A stretch of DNA of 8,039 nucleotides from assembly GCA_020434085.1 (NCBI GenBank), contig JAGRBM010000598.1, forward strand, positions 1 through 8,039. The letters run 5' to 3'. Origin of the DNA: Chrysiogenia bacterium. Its GTDB lineage: Bacteria > JAGRBM01. Numbering within the stretch: the stretch's first letter is position 1; each line of letters opens with the position of its first letter. Of this stretch, positions 1 through 5,146 are shown one piece after another. The notes under the pieces were generated by a model that ran no database searches, had not been told where the DNA came from, and worked only from the letters and a program-made list of their open reading frames with translations. The position numbers and the translations under genes are program-made.

Positions 1-1097
1 CCCGAGAGGATCTTGCCCGAGGGCGGAACCACCGTGTTGTAGGCGCGGGCCAGGCGGGTGATCGAGTCGAGCAGGATGACGACGTCCTTCTTGTGCTCGA
101 CAAGGCGCTTGGCTTTCTCGATGACCATCTCGGCCACCTGGACGTGGCGCTGTGCGGGCTCGTCGAAGGTGGAGGAAACCACCTCGCCGTTGACCGAGCG
201 CTGCATGTCGGTGACTTCCTCGGGGCGCTCGTCGATGAGCAGCACGATGAGCATCACTTCGGGCTGGTTGGCGGTGATCGAGTTGGCGATGTTCTGCAGC
301 AACACGGTTTTACCCGTGCGAGGCGGCGCGACGATGAGGCCGCGCTGACCCTTGCCGACCGGACAGAGCAGGTCCATGACCCGCATGCTCATGTTGTCCT
401 TGCCGTTTTCCATCACGAGACGTTTTTCGGGATAGAGCGGCGTGAGGTTGTCGAAGAGGATCTTCTCGAAGGCGACCCTGGGGTCGTCGTGGTTGACCGA
501 CTCGACCTTGAGCAGCGCGAAGTAGCGCTCGGAATCCTTCGGGGGACGAACCTGGCCCGAGACGATGTCGCCGGTGCGCAGGTTGAACTTGCGGATCTGC
601 GAGGGCGAGACGTAGATGTCGTCGGGCCCGGGCAGGTAGTTGTAGTCGGGCGAGCGAAGGAAGCCGAAGCCGTCGGGCAGGCATTCGAGCACGCCGTCCC
701 CGTAGATCGCGCCGGCGCGCGCGGTCTGGGCGCGCAGCAACTCGAAGATGAGTTCCTGCTTGCGAAGGCCGGCGTAGTTCTCGACTCCGAGTTCCTTGGC
801 CATTGCCGTGAGGTCGGCGATCTTGTGGTTCTTCAGACGGCGAAGATCCAGAGCGCCATCGGGGCGCTCGGCTTGTTCGACAAGCGGCGTGCGACCCGTG
901 GGCGGCTTGGGCGCGGGGTTAAGCGGTGCGTCGTCGTTCTCTTCGTCTTCGACGTCGGGCATGTCGGGCGCTTCTGGCGCCGCGGCCGGGCGCGGACGCA
1001 TGCCGCGACGTTTGGGGCCGTTGCCGTTCTTGTTGTCTGCGGAGTTGCCGGCGGGCCGCTTGCGGCGTGCCGGGGCTGAGCTCTTCGGGGAAGCCAC
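1..1097 (-). CDS. rho: Transcription termination factor Rho (C-terminus cut by window edge)
   Basis: Rho is a hexameric RNA-dependent ATPase/helicase that ends transcription. The 365 visible codons give an unmistakable Rho: a helical N-terminal part ([10 protein letters not shown]), a cold-shock/OB RNA-binding domain at about residues 130-200 ([35 protein letters not shown]), the Walker A motif APPRTGKT at residues 257-264, [11 protein letters not shown], and a Walker B segment ILLDSIT with Asp344. The window ends inside [12 protein letters not shown], so the last roughly 135 residues of a typical Rho (Q- and R-loops) lie outside. I chose the GTG start at 1097 because AGAGGAA sits 8 nt upstream and an in-frame TAG lies at 1122-1124. 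This start adds about 98 residues before the conserved core (an internal ATG at 803 begins [12 protein letters not shown]). The extension is low-complexity: basic and Asn/Gly-rich at first, then acidic and Pro-rich. It looks disordered. Starting at 803 is possible but leaves a long open, SD-less upstream stretch unexplained. Confidence 0.97.
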   Translation of the reverse strand, partial: MASPKSSAPARRKRPAGNSADNKNGNGPKRRGMRPRPAAAPEAPDMPDVEDEENDDAPLNPAPKPPTGRTPLVEQAERPDGALDLRRLKNHKIADLTAMAKELGVENYAGLRKQELIFELLRAQTARAGAIYGDGVLECLPDGFGFLRSPDYNYLPGPDDIYVSPSQIRKFNLRTGDIVSGQVRPPKDSERYFALLKVESVNHDDPRVAFEKILFDNLTPLYPEKRLVMENGKDNMSMRVMDLLCPVGKGQRGLIVAPPRTGKTVLLQNIANSITANQPEVMLIVLLIDERPEEVTDMQRSVNGEVVSSTFDEPAQRHVQVAEMVIEKAKRLVEHKKDVVILLDSITRLARAYNTVVPPSGKILS

Positions 1098-1155
1098 GGA
1101 GACTGTTCCTCTGTTGTCTTTCTAGGATATGGCGCGCGCTGGCGCTGTAGTCATA

Positions 1156-1176
1156 ACCGGCCCGGGAGAGCGTCAA
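1156..1176 (-). promoter_or_regulatory. Possible sigma70-type promoter for rho
   Basis: On the minus strand, TTGACG (1176-1171) is followed after about 15 bp by TATGAC. The -35 is close to consensus, but the spacing is short and the -10 is weak. It lies about 60 bp upstream of the rho GTG, downstream of the hairpins that follow pgeF. The call rests only on motif and position. Confidence 0.3.
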
Positions 1177-1242
1177 CTCTTTGGGGGACCGAACTCGTTA
1201 CTCGTTAAAAATCGGTGCGACCTGTCGCGGTTGCCCGCTCGG

Positions 1243-1266
1243 GTTTTCGGACACTCTTCCGAAAAC
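1243..1266. repeat. Perfect 9-bp inverted repeat, 6-nt loop
   Basis: GTTTTCGGA and TCCGAAAAC face each other across the loop CACTCT. The hairpin forms equally on either strand. No T-run follows directly on the minus (transcribed) strand, so it is not a canonical intrinsic terminator. It could be an mRNA 3' stabiliser for pgeF, part of a rho leader structure, or a protein-binding palindrome. Confidence 0.55.
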
Positions 1267-1341
1267 GCAGCCCGATTGGTGCATCGGACTTCAAAACCCT
1301 CGCCGTTGTTGGATGAAAGCAAAAGGATGGGTTGGAACCGG

Positions 1342-1367
1342 CTTGAGGTCTCTTCGACCTCTTCAAG
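1342..1367. repeat. Imperfect hairpin downstream of pgeF
   Basis: GAGGTC and GACCTC (1345-1350 and 1356-1361) pair across the loop TCTTC. Outer CTT/AAG or CTTGA/TCAAG pairing extends the stem with a bulge. It lies about 53 nt past the pgeF stop on the transcribed strand. The nearest T-run on that strand is distant, so this is a possible 3' end structure rather than a clear intrinsic terminator. Confidence 0.4.
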
Positions 1368-1419
1368 TAAATCCCTTTGCAGCCGCAGTCACAAGTTTAC
1401 GAAGCCTTGGGAAGGGTTG

Positions 1420-2277
1420 TCAAGACTTCTGGGCCTCTTCGCGTCGCATGATGAAATTGAGCATCCGGCCCGCTCCGTCCCCTTCACGGCGGTAGGAGTA
1501 GAAAAGCTCGTTTTCCTGAACCGTGCAGAGGGGCGAGAGCAGCAGGTTTTTCTCCGGCATCCCGGTGCTCGCCAGGATGTAGGCATTGATCATCTTCAGG
1601 TCCATCAGCCAGCGGTTGTTGCGCGTGGGACGGGCAAAGCGGCTCCAGAAATCGAAGCGCTCGCGGAACTTGGACAGCACGGGCTCTTCGATTTCGAAGC
1701 TGTCGAAGCCGATGCCCGGGCCGATGGCCGCGACCAGCACCGAGCCCTCGGTGTTGAATTCCTTGGCCATGATCTTGAGCGTTTTTTCCAGAATCCCCGC
1801 CACCGTGCTGCGCCAGCCGGCGTGAACGGCGGCAATGACTCCCGCGCGGTGATCGTAGAGCAGAATGGGAATGCAGTCGGCGGTGCGAATGGCCAGTGCC
1901 AGGTTGGGCACGTCGGTAATGAGCGCGTCGGCCCGTTCCTCGCGAAGGCCCTCGAGACTCTCGGGCATCTCGTCCTGGCGAATCACCAGCACGCGCGCGC
2001 CGTGTTCCTGTCGCGGGTAGACAACGCGCTCTTGCGCGATGCCCAGGTCCTTGGCCAGGTCGGCGAGGTTCTGCTTGAGGGGCTTGGCGTCGCCGCCCTC
2101 TGGCGGATCGGAGAAGTCGATCTTCGCGCGGGCGCGACGACCGGCACCGAGCTTGGTGCCAAAACCGTGGGCCAGCTCGGGATAGCCCAGCGTGACGGGT
2201 TCGTGTTCGACCCAGGTGAGGTTTCCGCGGGCGACCGTCGGGTCGCTCTGCTCGGCTTTCTTACGCGCTTGTGACAA
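1420..2277 (-). CDS. pgeF: PgeF/YfiH-family protein (DUF152, 'laccase-domain' purine nucleoside phosphorylase)
   Basis: This family (also called polyphenol oxidase or laccase-like, DUF152) contains soluble zinc proteins. E. coli YfiH is also known as PgeF, a peptidoglycan-editing factor, and relatives act as purine nucleoside phosphorylase/adenosine deaminase. The 285-residue length is normal. The expected Zn-site residues are visible: His92 in QEHGA, Cys135 in RTADCIPILLYD, and His152 in AAVHAGWRST. Also present are AAIGPGIG (184-191) and the C-terminal signature CTVQENELFYSYRR...GRMLNFI. In the GPGIG segment the Cys common in homologues appears to be Ser193. The start is TTG at 2277: AAGAGG ends 9 nt upstream, and no ATG or GTG lies before the conserved core. 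This makes a 17-nt overlap with the rluD stop, so translational coupling is likely. The rluD-yfiH order is also seen in E. coli. Which purine or cell-wall activity it has cannot be read from sequence. Confidence 0.93.
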   Translation of the reverse strand: MSQARKKAEQSDPTVARGNLTWVEHEPVTLGYPELAHGFGTKLGAGRRARAKIDFSDPPEGGDAKPLKQNLADLAKDLGIAQERVVYPRQEHGARVLVIRQDEMPESLEGLREERADALITDVPNLALAIRTADCIPILLYDHRAGVIAAVHAGWRSTVAGILEKTLKIMAKEFNTEGSVLVAAIGPGIGFDSFEIEEPVLSKFRERFDFWSRFARPTRNNRWLMDLKMINAYILASTGMPEKNLLLSPLCTVQENELFYSYRREGDGAGRMLNFIMRREEAQKS

Positions 2278-3211
2278 GGGTTCTTACCTCTTGGAATGAC
2301 TTGGGCGGCGTGCTCTGGAAACGCATCGGTTCACCGGTCGCCGGATGAACAAAGCCCAGCGTTTCGGCATGGAGCGCCTGATCGGGCAGCGCCGCAACGG
2401 CCGCCGCAAGTTCTTCGGAATGCTTGTAGATGCGCTTTCGCCCGTACATGGGGTCGCCCAGCAGCGGGTGTCCCAGCTCGGTCATGTGGACGCGGATCTG
2501 ATGGGTGCGACCGGTTTCCAGGCGAAGCGCGATGAGCGAGATGTTCTCGCTCCCGCCCAGATACTCCCAGTGCGTCACGGCGTTCTTGCCGCCGCTTCGC
2601 ACGCTGGCGAACTTCTTTCGGTTGACCGGGCTGCGCGCCAGCTCGCTCTCGATGCGCCCTCCCCGGTCCTTTGGTTTGCCCCAGACAAGCGCAAGATAGC
2701 GGCGCTCGACGCTGTGGTCGGAGAACTGCTTGGCAAGGCGGGCGTGGGCCTCGTCCTTCTTGGCCAGCACGAGCAGGCCAGAGGTGCCCAGATCGATGCG
2801 GTGCACGACGCCGGGGCGAAGCGGCAACCCGACGGTGGAGAGCTCGATGCCCAGGTGGCAGAGCCCGTTGAGCAGCGTGTCGTCGTCGTGTCCGGGACCC
2901 GGATGGACCGAGAGCCCCTGGGGCTTGTCGACCACGATGAGGTGGTCGTCTTCAAAGACGATCTCGAAATCGGCATGGGCGGCAACGATGTTCTGTGGAA
3001 CCGGCGGCGGAACGTCGATTTCCACCTGGTCGCCGATGCGCAGCTTGTGAGCGGGCTTGACCGGATCGCCGTTGACCCGAACGAGGCCGAGGCGCGCCCA
3101 GCTAGCCGCCTGCGACCGCGAGAGCAGCGCGTCCTGGCGAGCCAGAAAGTTATCGAGCCGCTCGTGGGTGTGCGGCGGATCGATGCTCACGGTATACTGA
3201 AGCTGGCTCAT
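2261..3211 (-). CDS. rluD: RluD-family 23S rRNA pseudouridine synthase
   Basis: Isomerises uridine to pseudouridine in large-subunit rRNA; E. coli RluD modifies the helix 69 loop. The 316 residues match the RluA/RluC/RluD family in length and layout. An N-terminal S4 RNA-binding domain spans about residues 15-75 (RLDNFLARQD, SRSQAASWARLGLVRVNG, LRIGDQVEI). The catalytic domain carries DDHLIVVDKPQGLSVHPG (88-105), the motif-II segment HRIDLGTSGLLV with catalytic Asp140, RYLALVWG, and the C-terminal LETGRTHQIRVHM...GHPLLGDPMYG. An S4 domain and this motif set favour RluD, but RluC- or RluB-like specificity cannot be excluded. Start is ATG at 3211; no clear SD precedes it. The gene follows the small 88-residue gene by 132 bp and overlaps pgeF, so rluD-pgeF form a unit. 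Confidence 0.95.
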   Translation of the reverse strand: MSQLQYTVSIDPPHTHERLDNFLARQDALLSRSQAASWARLGLVRVNGDPVKPAHKLRIGDQVEIDVPPPVPQNIVAAHADFEIVFEDDHLIVVDKPQGLSVHPGPGHDDDTLLNGLCHLGIELSTVGLPLRPGVVHRIDLGTSGLLVLAKKDEAHARLAKQFSDHSVERRYLALVWGKPKDRGGRIESELARSPVNRKKFASVRSGGKNAVTHWEYLGGSENISLIALRLETGRTHQIRVHMTELGHPLLGDPMYGRKRIYKHSEELAAAVAALPDQALHAETLGFVHPATGEPMRFQSTPPKSFQEVRTLVTSA

Positions 3212-3303
3212 CGTACGGATTGACCGGGCGGGACCGATACACCGCTCTGCGCGGCGAGTCGGTCACTTCACGTGCCCTACCCCTGAATTTCCAAAGTGGT
3301 GTC

Positions 3304-3329
3304 CGCGCAGAACCCCGAAGGGATGCGCG
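3304..3329. repeat. Strong TTCG-capped hairpin between the 88-residue gene and rluD
   Basis: On the minus strand, CGCGCA and TGCGCG enclose an inner CCC/GGG stem capped by TTCG, with a small internal loop. The UUCG tetraloop makes this a very stable RNA structure. It lies about 15-40 nt after the stop of the upstream small gene. No T-run follows, so as an intrinsic terminator it is incomplete. It could attenuate transcription, mark an RNA-processing site, or protect the upstream mRNA's 3' end. Confidence 0.5.
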
Positions 3330-3343
3330 GGAATGTGCGCTGT

Positions 3344-3610
3344 TTACCAGATCTTGGACTTGATCTTGCCGCTGTACTTGATGAGAACGTCGACAATGGC
3401 AAGGTCGAAGAAGTTGTGACTCTGGACGATCTCGGGAGCCACGCGCTGCTGATAGAGCGCACGGCCCTCATCAAGCTCGTCGGAGATCGCCTCAAAGAGG
3501 TTGTCCTGCTCGATCCCCTCTTTGATCTTGTCTTGATTGTACAGGTGAACGTCTGAAACGATCGCCCGTGCAAGGCGCCTCGCGGCCTCTGGTTCACTAA
3601 TCAGTGCCAA
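3344..3610 (-). CDS. Conserved-looking 88-residue small protein, function unknown
   Basis: I recognise the flavour but not a named family. The N-terminal helix ARRLARAIVSDVHLYN (10-25), then DNLFEAISDELDEGRALYQQRV (36-57), resemble a segment I recall in deltaproteobacterial small proteins and at the C-termini of some zinc-ribbon (MJ0042-type) proteins. No function is established that I know of. It is charged, predicted helical, and has no signal peptide, membrane segment or Cys. The basic/aromatic tail is KYSGKIKSKIW. Start is TTG at 3610: GGGAG lies 11 nt upstream and stops (TGA TGA) lie in frame just before it. A good promoter sits 33-61 bp upstream, so this is the first gene of the rluD-pgeF side block. 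Codon-level coherence and the clean promoter/SD placement argue for a real gene, although the opposite strand also carries an open frame here. Confidence 0.75.
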   Translation of the reverse strand: MALISEPEAARRLARAIVSDVHLYNQDKIKEGIEQDNLFEAISDELDEGRALYQQRVAPEIVQSHNFFDLAIVDVLIKYSGKIKSKIW

Positions 3611-3642
3611 GAATCATCACACTCCCGACAAAACTTGAACGG

Positions 3643-3671
3643 ATCCTAGCAGCTTGCAGATAAGAGGTCAA
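3643..3671 (-). promoter_or_regulatory. Sigma70-type promoter for the 88-residue gene (and perhaps rluD-pgeF)
   Basis: On the minus strand TTGACC (3671-3666) and TAGGAT (3648-3643) are separated by exactly 17 bp. The predicted transcription start is near 3636, giving a leader of about 26 nt before the TTG start at 3610. This is one of the two best promoter matches in the window. Confidence 0.65.
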
Positions 3672-3776
3672 TAGAATCAGGGGTTTAGAGGTGCCCTGCG
3701 GCCTCTTGGGGCACTTTCGGGGCTCTTCGGCCACCTGCGTGGGGCGCAACTGCCCGCCCGTTGCGGGCGCCGGGCC
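3672..3776. other. Intergenic tail of the broken toxin locus, with two hairpins
   Basis: Just past the toxin-remnant stop, GCCCGC (3752-3757) and GCGGGC (3763-3768) form a 6-bp hairpin with loop CCGTT. Further on, GTGCCC (3691-3696) and GGGCAC (3709-3714) pair across a 12-nt loop. Neither has a following T-run on the minus strand. They could be 3' end structures for the toxin-antitoxin transcript. No gene is seen. Confidence 0.35.
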
Positions 3777-4010
3777 CTACTCGGGCTCCTGCAGCCAGGA
3801 GGGAATGTCACGGCTCGTGTGGAGGATGCGGACGACCTCGATGTGGTCGGGATGCGGAAGGTAGACGATCAGCTAGGGGAAGCGCCCCACCCGGCAGTGG
3901 CGCAGGTCTTTGATCCCGAGGAGCTGCCCATAACGCGGTGAACCGGAGTTCGGGAACCGGCAGAGCTGGTCGTAGGCCGCTTCCAGCGCAGTTACGAACT
4001 CGCCTGCCAG
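3777..4010 (-). pseudogene. ParE-family toxin remnant (5'-truncated, internal amber stop)
   Basis: Read in the same frame as the antitoxin and directly after its TAG stop, this stretch translates to the C-terminal two thirds of a ParE/RelE-superfamily toxin. It gives LAGEFVTALEAAYDQL, RFPNSGSPRYGQLLGIKDLR, then CRVGRFP-stop-LIVYLPHPDHIEVVRILH and TSRDIPSWLQEPE. These match the family's FIDALEAAY, GSPRY, RFPYLIxY, HIxVxRVLH and RDIPxWL signatures, as I remember them. The first roughly 25-35 residues of a normal ParE are absent, and no start codon with an SD sits at the junction. The amber codon (3873-3875 on plus) replaces what is normally a Tyr codon, one base away. Both lesions argue for an inactive toxin. 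A sequencing error could explain the TAG but not the missing 5' end. Confidence 0.85.
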
Positions 4011-4244
4011 CTACTTCTGCGTCTTGAGGGATTCGCGGAGTTCCTTGAAGTAGGCGGCATCGGCCTGCCCGACCAGGGGCGAATTCACCCCCTCCAGAAT
4101 CATCTCGCGCAGTTTGTTCTTCTCGAACTCCTTGCGGATGAGATCGCGCAGATACTCGCTGGTCGTGCTGAATCCGCGCTCTTCGACCTGCTGGTCGACG
4201 AATTCCTTGAGGGCCTCGGGCAGTGAGATATTCATCGTGCTCAT
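4011..4244 (-). CDS. parD: ParD-family ribbon-helix-helix antitoxin
   Basis: ParD antitoxins bind DNA as RHH dimers through the N-terminus, and neutralise ParE, a gyrase-directed toxin, through the C-terminus. The 77 residues fit the family. The RHH region is residues 3-45 (TMNISLPEALKEFVDQQVEERG, FSTTSEYLRDLIRKE). The linker and C-terminal toxin-binding end are ILEGVNSPLVGQADAAYFKELRESL. The start is ATG at 4244; a second ATG three codons in (NISLPE) is an alternative, and neither has a clear SD. The gene lies 74 bp after the upstream operon and runs straight into the toxin remnant in the same frame. The antitoxin itself looks intact, so it is an orphan: it may be a passive leftover, an autoregulator, or able to neutralise a related toxin elsewhere. 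Confidence 0.9.
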   Translation of the reverse strand: MSTMNISLPEALKEFVDQQVEERGFSTTSEYLRDLIRKEFEKNKLREMILEGVNSPLVGQADAAYFKELRESLKTQK

Positions 4245-4263
4245 GGCCCAAGTTTGCTCGATT

Positions 4264-4280
4264 TTGGCAAAAATTGGCAA
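4264..4280. repeat. Two TTGGCAA repeats, 10-bp period, upstream of parD
   Basis: TTGGCAA occurs at 4264-4270 and 4274-4280, separated by AAA, giving a one-helical-turn period. The nearer copy ends 20 bp before the parD ATG. RHH antitoxins usually autoregulate by binding short repeats just upstream of their own start, so this is a plausible ParD operator. The same bases form the T-rich tail of the terminator-like hairpin at 4284-4308. Binding is inferred from position and spacing only. Confidence 0.4.
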
Positions 4281-4283
4281 GAA

Positions 4284-4308
4284 TGCGCCCCGGCATGAGC
4301 GGGGCGCA
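4284..4308 (-). terminator. Intrinsic-terminator-like hairpin after the J/HTH gene
   Basis: On the minus strand TGCGCCCC and GGGGCGCA form a perfect 8-bp GC-rich stem with a 9-nt loop. TTCTTGCCAATTTTT follows. The stem starts 11 nt past the TAG of the J/HTH gene. The T-tract is interrupted, so termination may be partial. It would end the HNH/MinD-like/J-HTH transcript before parD. Confidence 0.6.
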
Positions 4309-4318
4309 GGCGATCGCC

Positions 4319-5146
4319 CTAGTCGCTCTGGGACTTGCGAAGCCGGGCCAGGTAGCCCTCGCAGGCGGCGCGGGGGTCGAGGCCCAGTTCCCTGCAGTAG
4401 CCCTGGAGGAAGCCGCGGACGTAGACGGCTGCCGGGAGCAGGGAGAATTCCTCGGCTTCCAGATTCTCCAGATGGGTGCGCGAGACCTTGGTCTCCCGGG
4501 CGATTTCCTGGAGGCTGCGACCGCACTGCTCGCGGAATTTGCGCAGGTTCTCGCCCGTGTAGTCCTGATCGGAAGAGAAAAATCCCCCGGGATCGGGGCG
4601 CCGGGCGGGTGTTTCGGCTGGCTCTGCCGGCGCGGCGGTGCGCGGGGTTTCTGAGGGAGCGGCCGGTGCAGGCTGCTCCGGAACGGGCGCGGGCGCCGGC
4701 GTCTCGGGCTCGGCGCGGCGGGTGATGCCGATGACCTTGGCCCCTGCCGGTTCCACCGAAGTGAGCGTGGGTGCCGGGCGCGGGAAGAGCGCCTGCTGGG
4801 TCTCTTCTTCCTCGGGTTCGGGCGAGAGAATGAGCCGGGGGCGCGTCGTCTCGCCTGCGTCCTCTTCAGGCTCGGCGGGCGCAGCAGGCGCATCGGGCGG
4901 CAGCGCCAGGCCGAGCTCGCGGTTGTATCCGGCCCTGCGCGCCGGATCGAAGAGCAGCGCCTCGGCTTCATCGAGGCGGCCCGTCATTTCCTGGCGTTCG
5001 TCGTCGTCAATCAGGGAATACGCGGCCCCGAGTTCCTTGCACCAGGTGCGCCGGGCACGCTGCAGCGCCGTGCGCAGTTCTTCCTCGCTGGAGTCGGGCG
5101 CGACTTCGAGCAGCTCATAGAAGTCCTGTTCGGTAATCGACTTCAT
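4319..5146 (-). CDS. Degenerate J-domain plus C-terminal RodZ-type HTH protein
   Basis: The 275-residue protein has two recognisable parts. Residues 7-78 look like a DnaJ J domain: DFYELLEVAPDSSEEEL at helix I/II, and DEAEALLFDPARRAGYNREL at the end. However, the HPD tripeptide that stimulates Hsp70 is missing; the helix II-III loop reads RRTWCKELG. Residues 82-190 are a Pro/Ala/Glu-rich, presumably disordered linker. Residues 197-260 are an HTH_25 domain as in RodZ (LRKFREQCGRSLQEIA, VSRTHLENLE, VYVRGFLQGYCRELGLDP). Unlike RodZ it has no membrane segment, and the HTH is at the C-terminus, so this is not canonical rodZ. The start ATG at 5146 has GGAG 8 nt upstream and overlaps the MinD-like stop as ATGA, so the two are translationally coupled and probably work together. 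Likely an adaptor or partner of that ATPase; the role is inference. Confidence 0.85.
   Translation of the reverse strand: MKSITEQDFYELLEVAPDSSEEELRTALQRARRTWCKELGAAYSLIDDDERQEMTGRLDEAEALLFDPARRAGYNRELGLALPPDAPAAPAEPEEDAGETTRPRLILSPEPEEEETQQALFPRPAPTLTSVEPAGAKVIGITRRAEPETPAPAPVPEQPAPAAPSETPRTAAPAEPAETPARRPDPGGFFSSDQDYTGENLRKFREQCGRSLQEIARETKVSRTHLENLEAEEFSLLPAAVYVRGFLQGYCRELGLDPRAACEGYLARLRKSQSD

Larger units (their letters stand above)
1098..1419. other. 322-bp intergenic region between pgeF and rho
   Basis: I find no gene in this gap on either strand. On the transcribed minus strand it holds, in order from pgeF to rho: an imperfect hairpin at 1342-1367, a perfect 9-bp inverted repeat at 1243-1266, a short T5 run near 1206-1211, a 7-bp tandem repeat (ACTCGTT twice, about 1193-1206 on plus), and a possible rho promoter at about 1156-1176. 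It is visibly more AT-rich than its neighbours, as expected of regulatory DNA. It may separate rho transcription from the rluD-pgeF unit and act as the rho leader. No tRNA folds convincingly here. Confidence 0.6.

Noticed and set aside
1268-1310. tRNA-like pieces: a CTTCAAA loop on plus (selenocysteine-tRNA-like), and GGTTTTGAAGTCC...ACCA on minus
   Set aside because: Neither has a pairable anticodon stem, T-loop consensus and acceptor stem in the right places. At best a chance resemblance or an unrecognisable relic.
1129-3223. Long plus-strand open frames opposite pgeF and rluD (1129-2274 and 2345-3223)
   Set aside because: They mirror conserved minus-strand genes with clear family motifs. 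Their translations show no recognisable motif and have the skewed composition typical of antisense frames in GC-rich DNA.
3873-4013. Amber recoding (pyrrolysine or readthrough) to give a ParD-ParE fusion
   Set aside because: Both TAGs are in frame, but the toxin N-terminus is still missing, and TAG serves as the ordinary stop of the J/HTH and HNH genes. Pseudogene decay is simpler.
3808-4971. 387-residue minus-strand open frame over the toxin-antitoxin locus and the J/HTH gene
   Set aside because: Arg/Pro/Ser-rich shadow frame out of phase with the antitoxin and J/HTH genes, both of which have family motifs.
4319-5146. Calling the J/HTH gene rodZ
   Set aside because: The HTH is at the C-terminus, there is no membrane span, and no mreB neighbours are seen.
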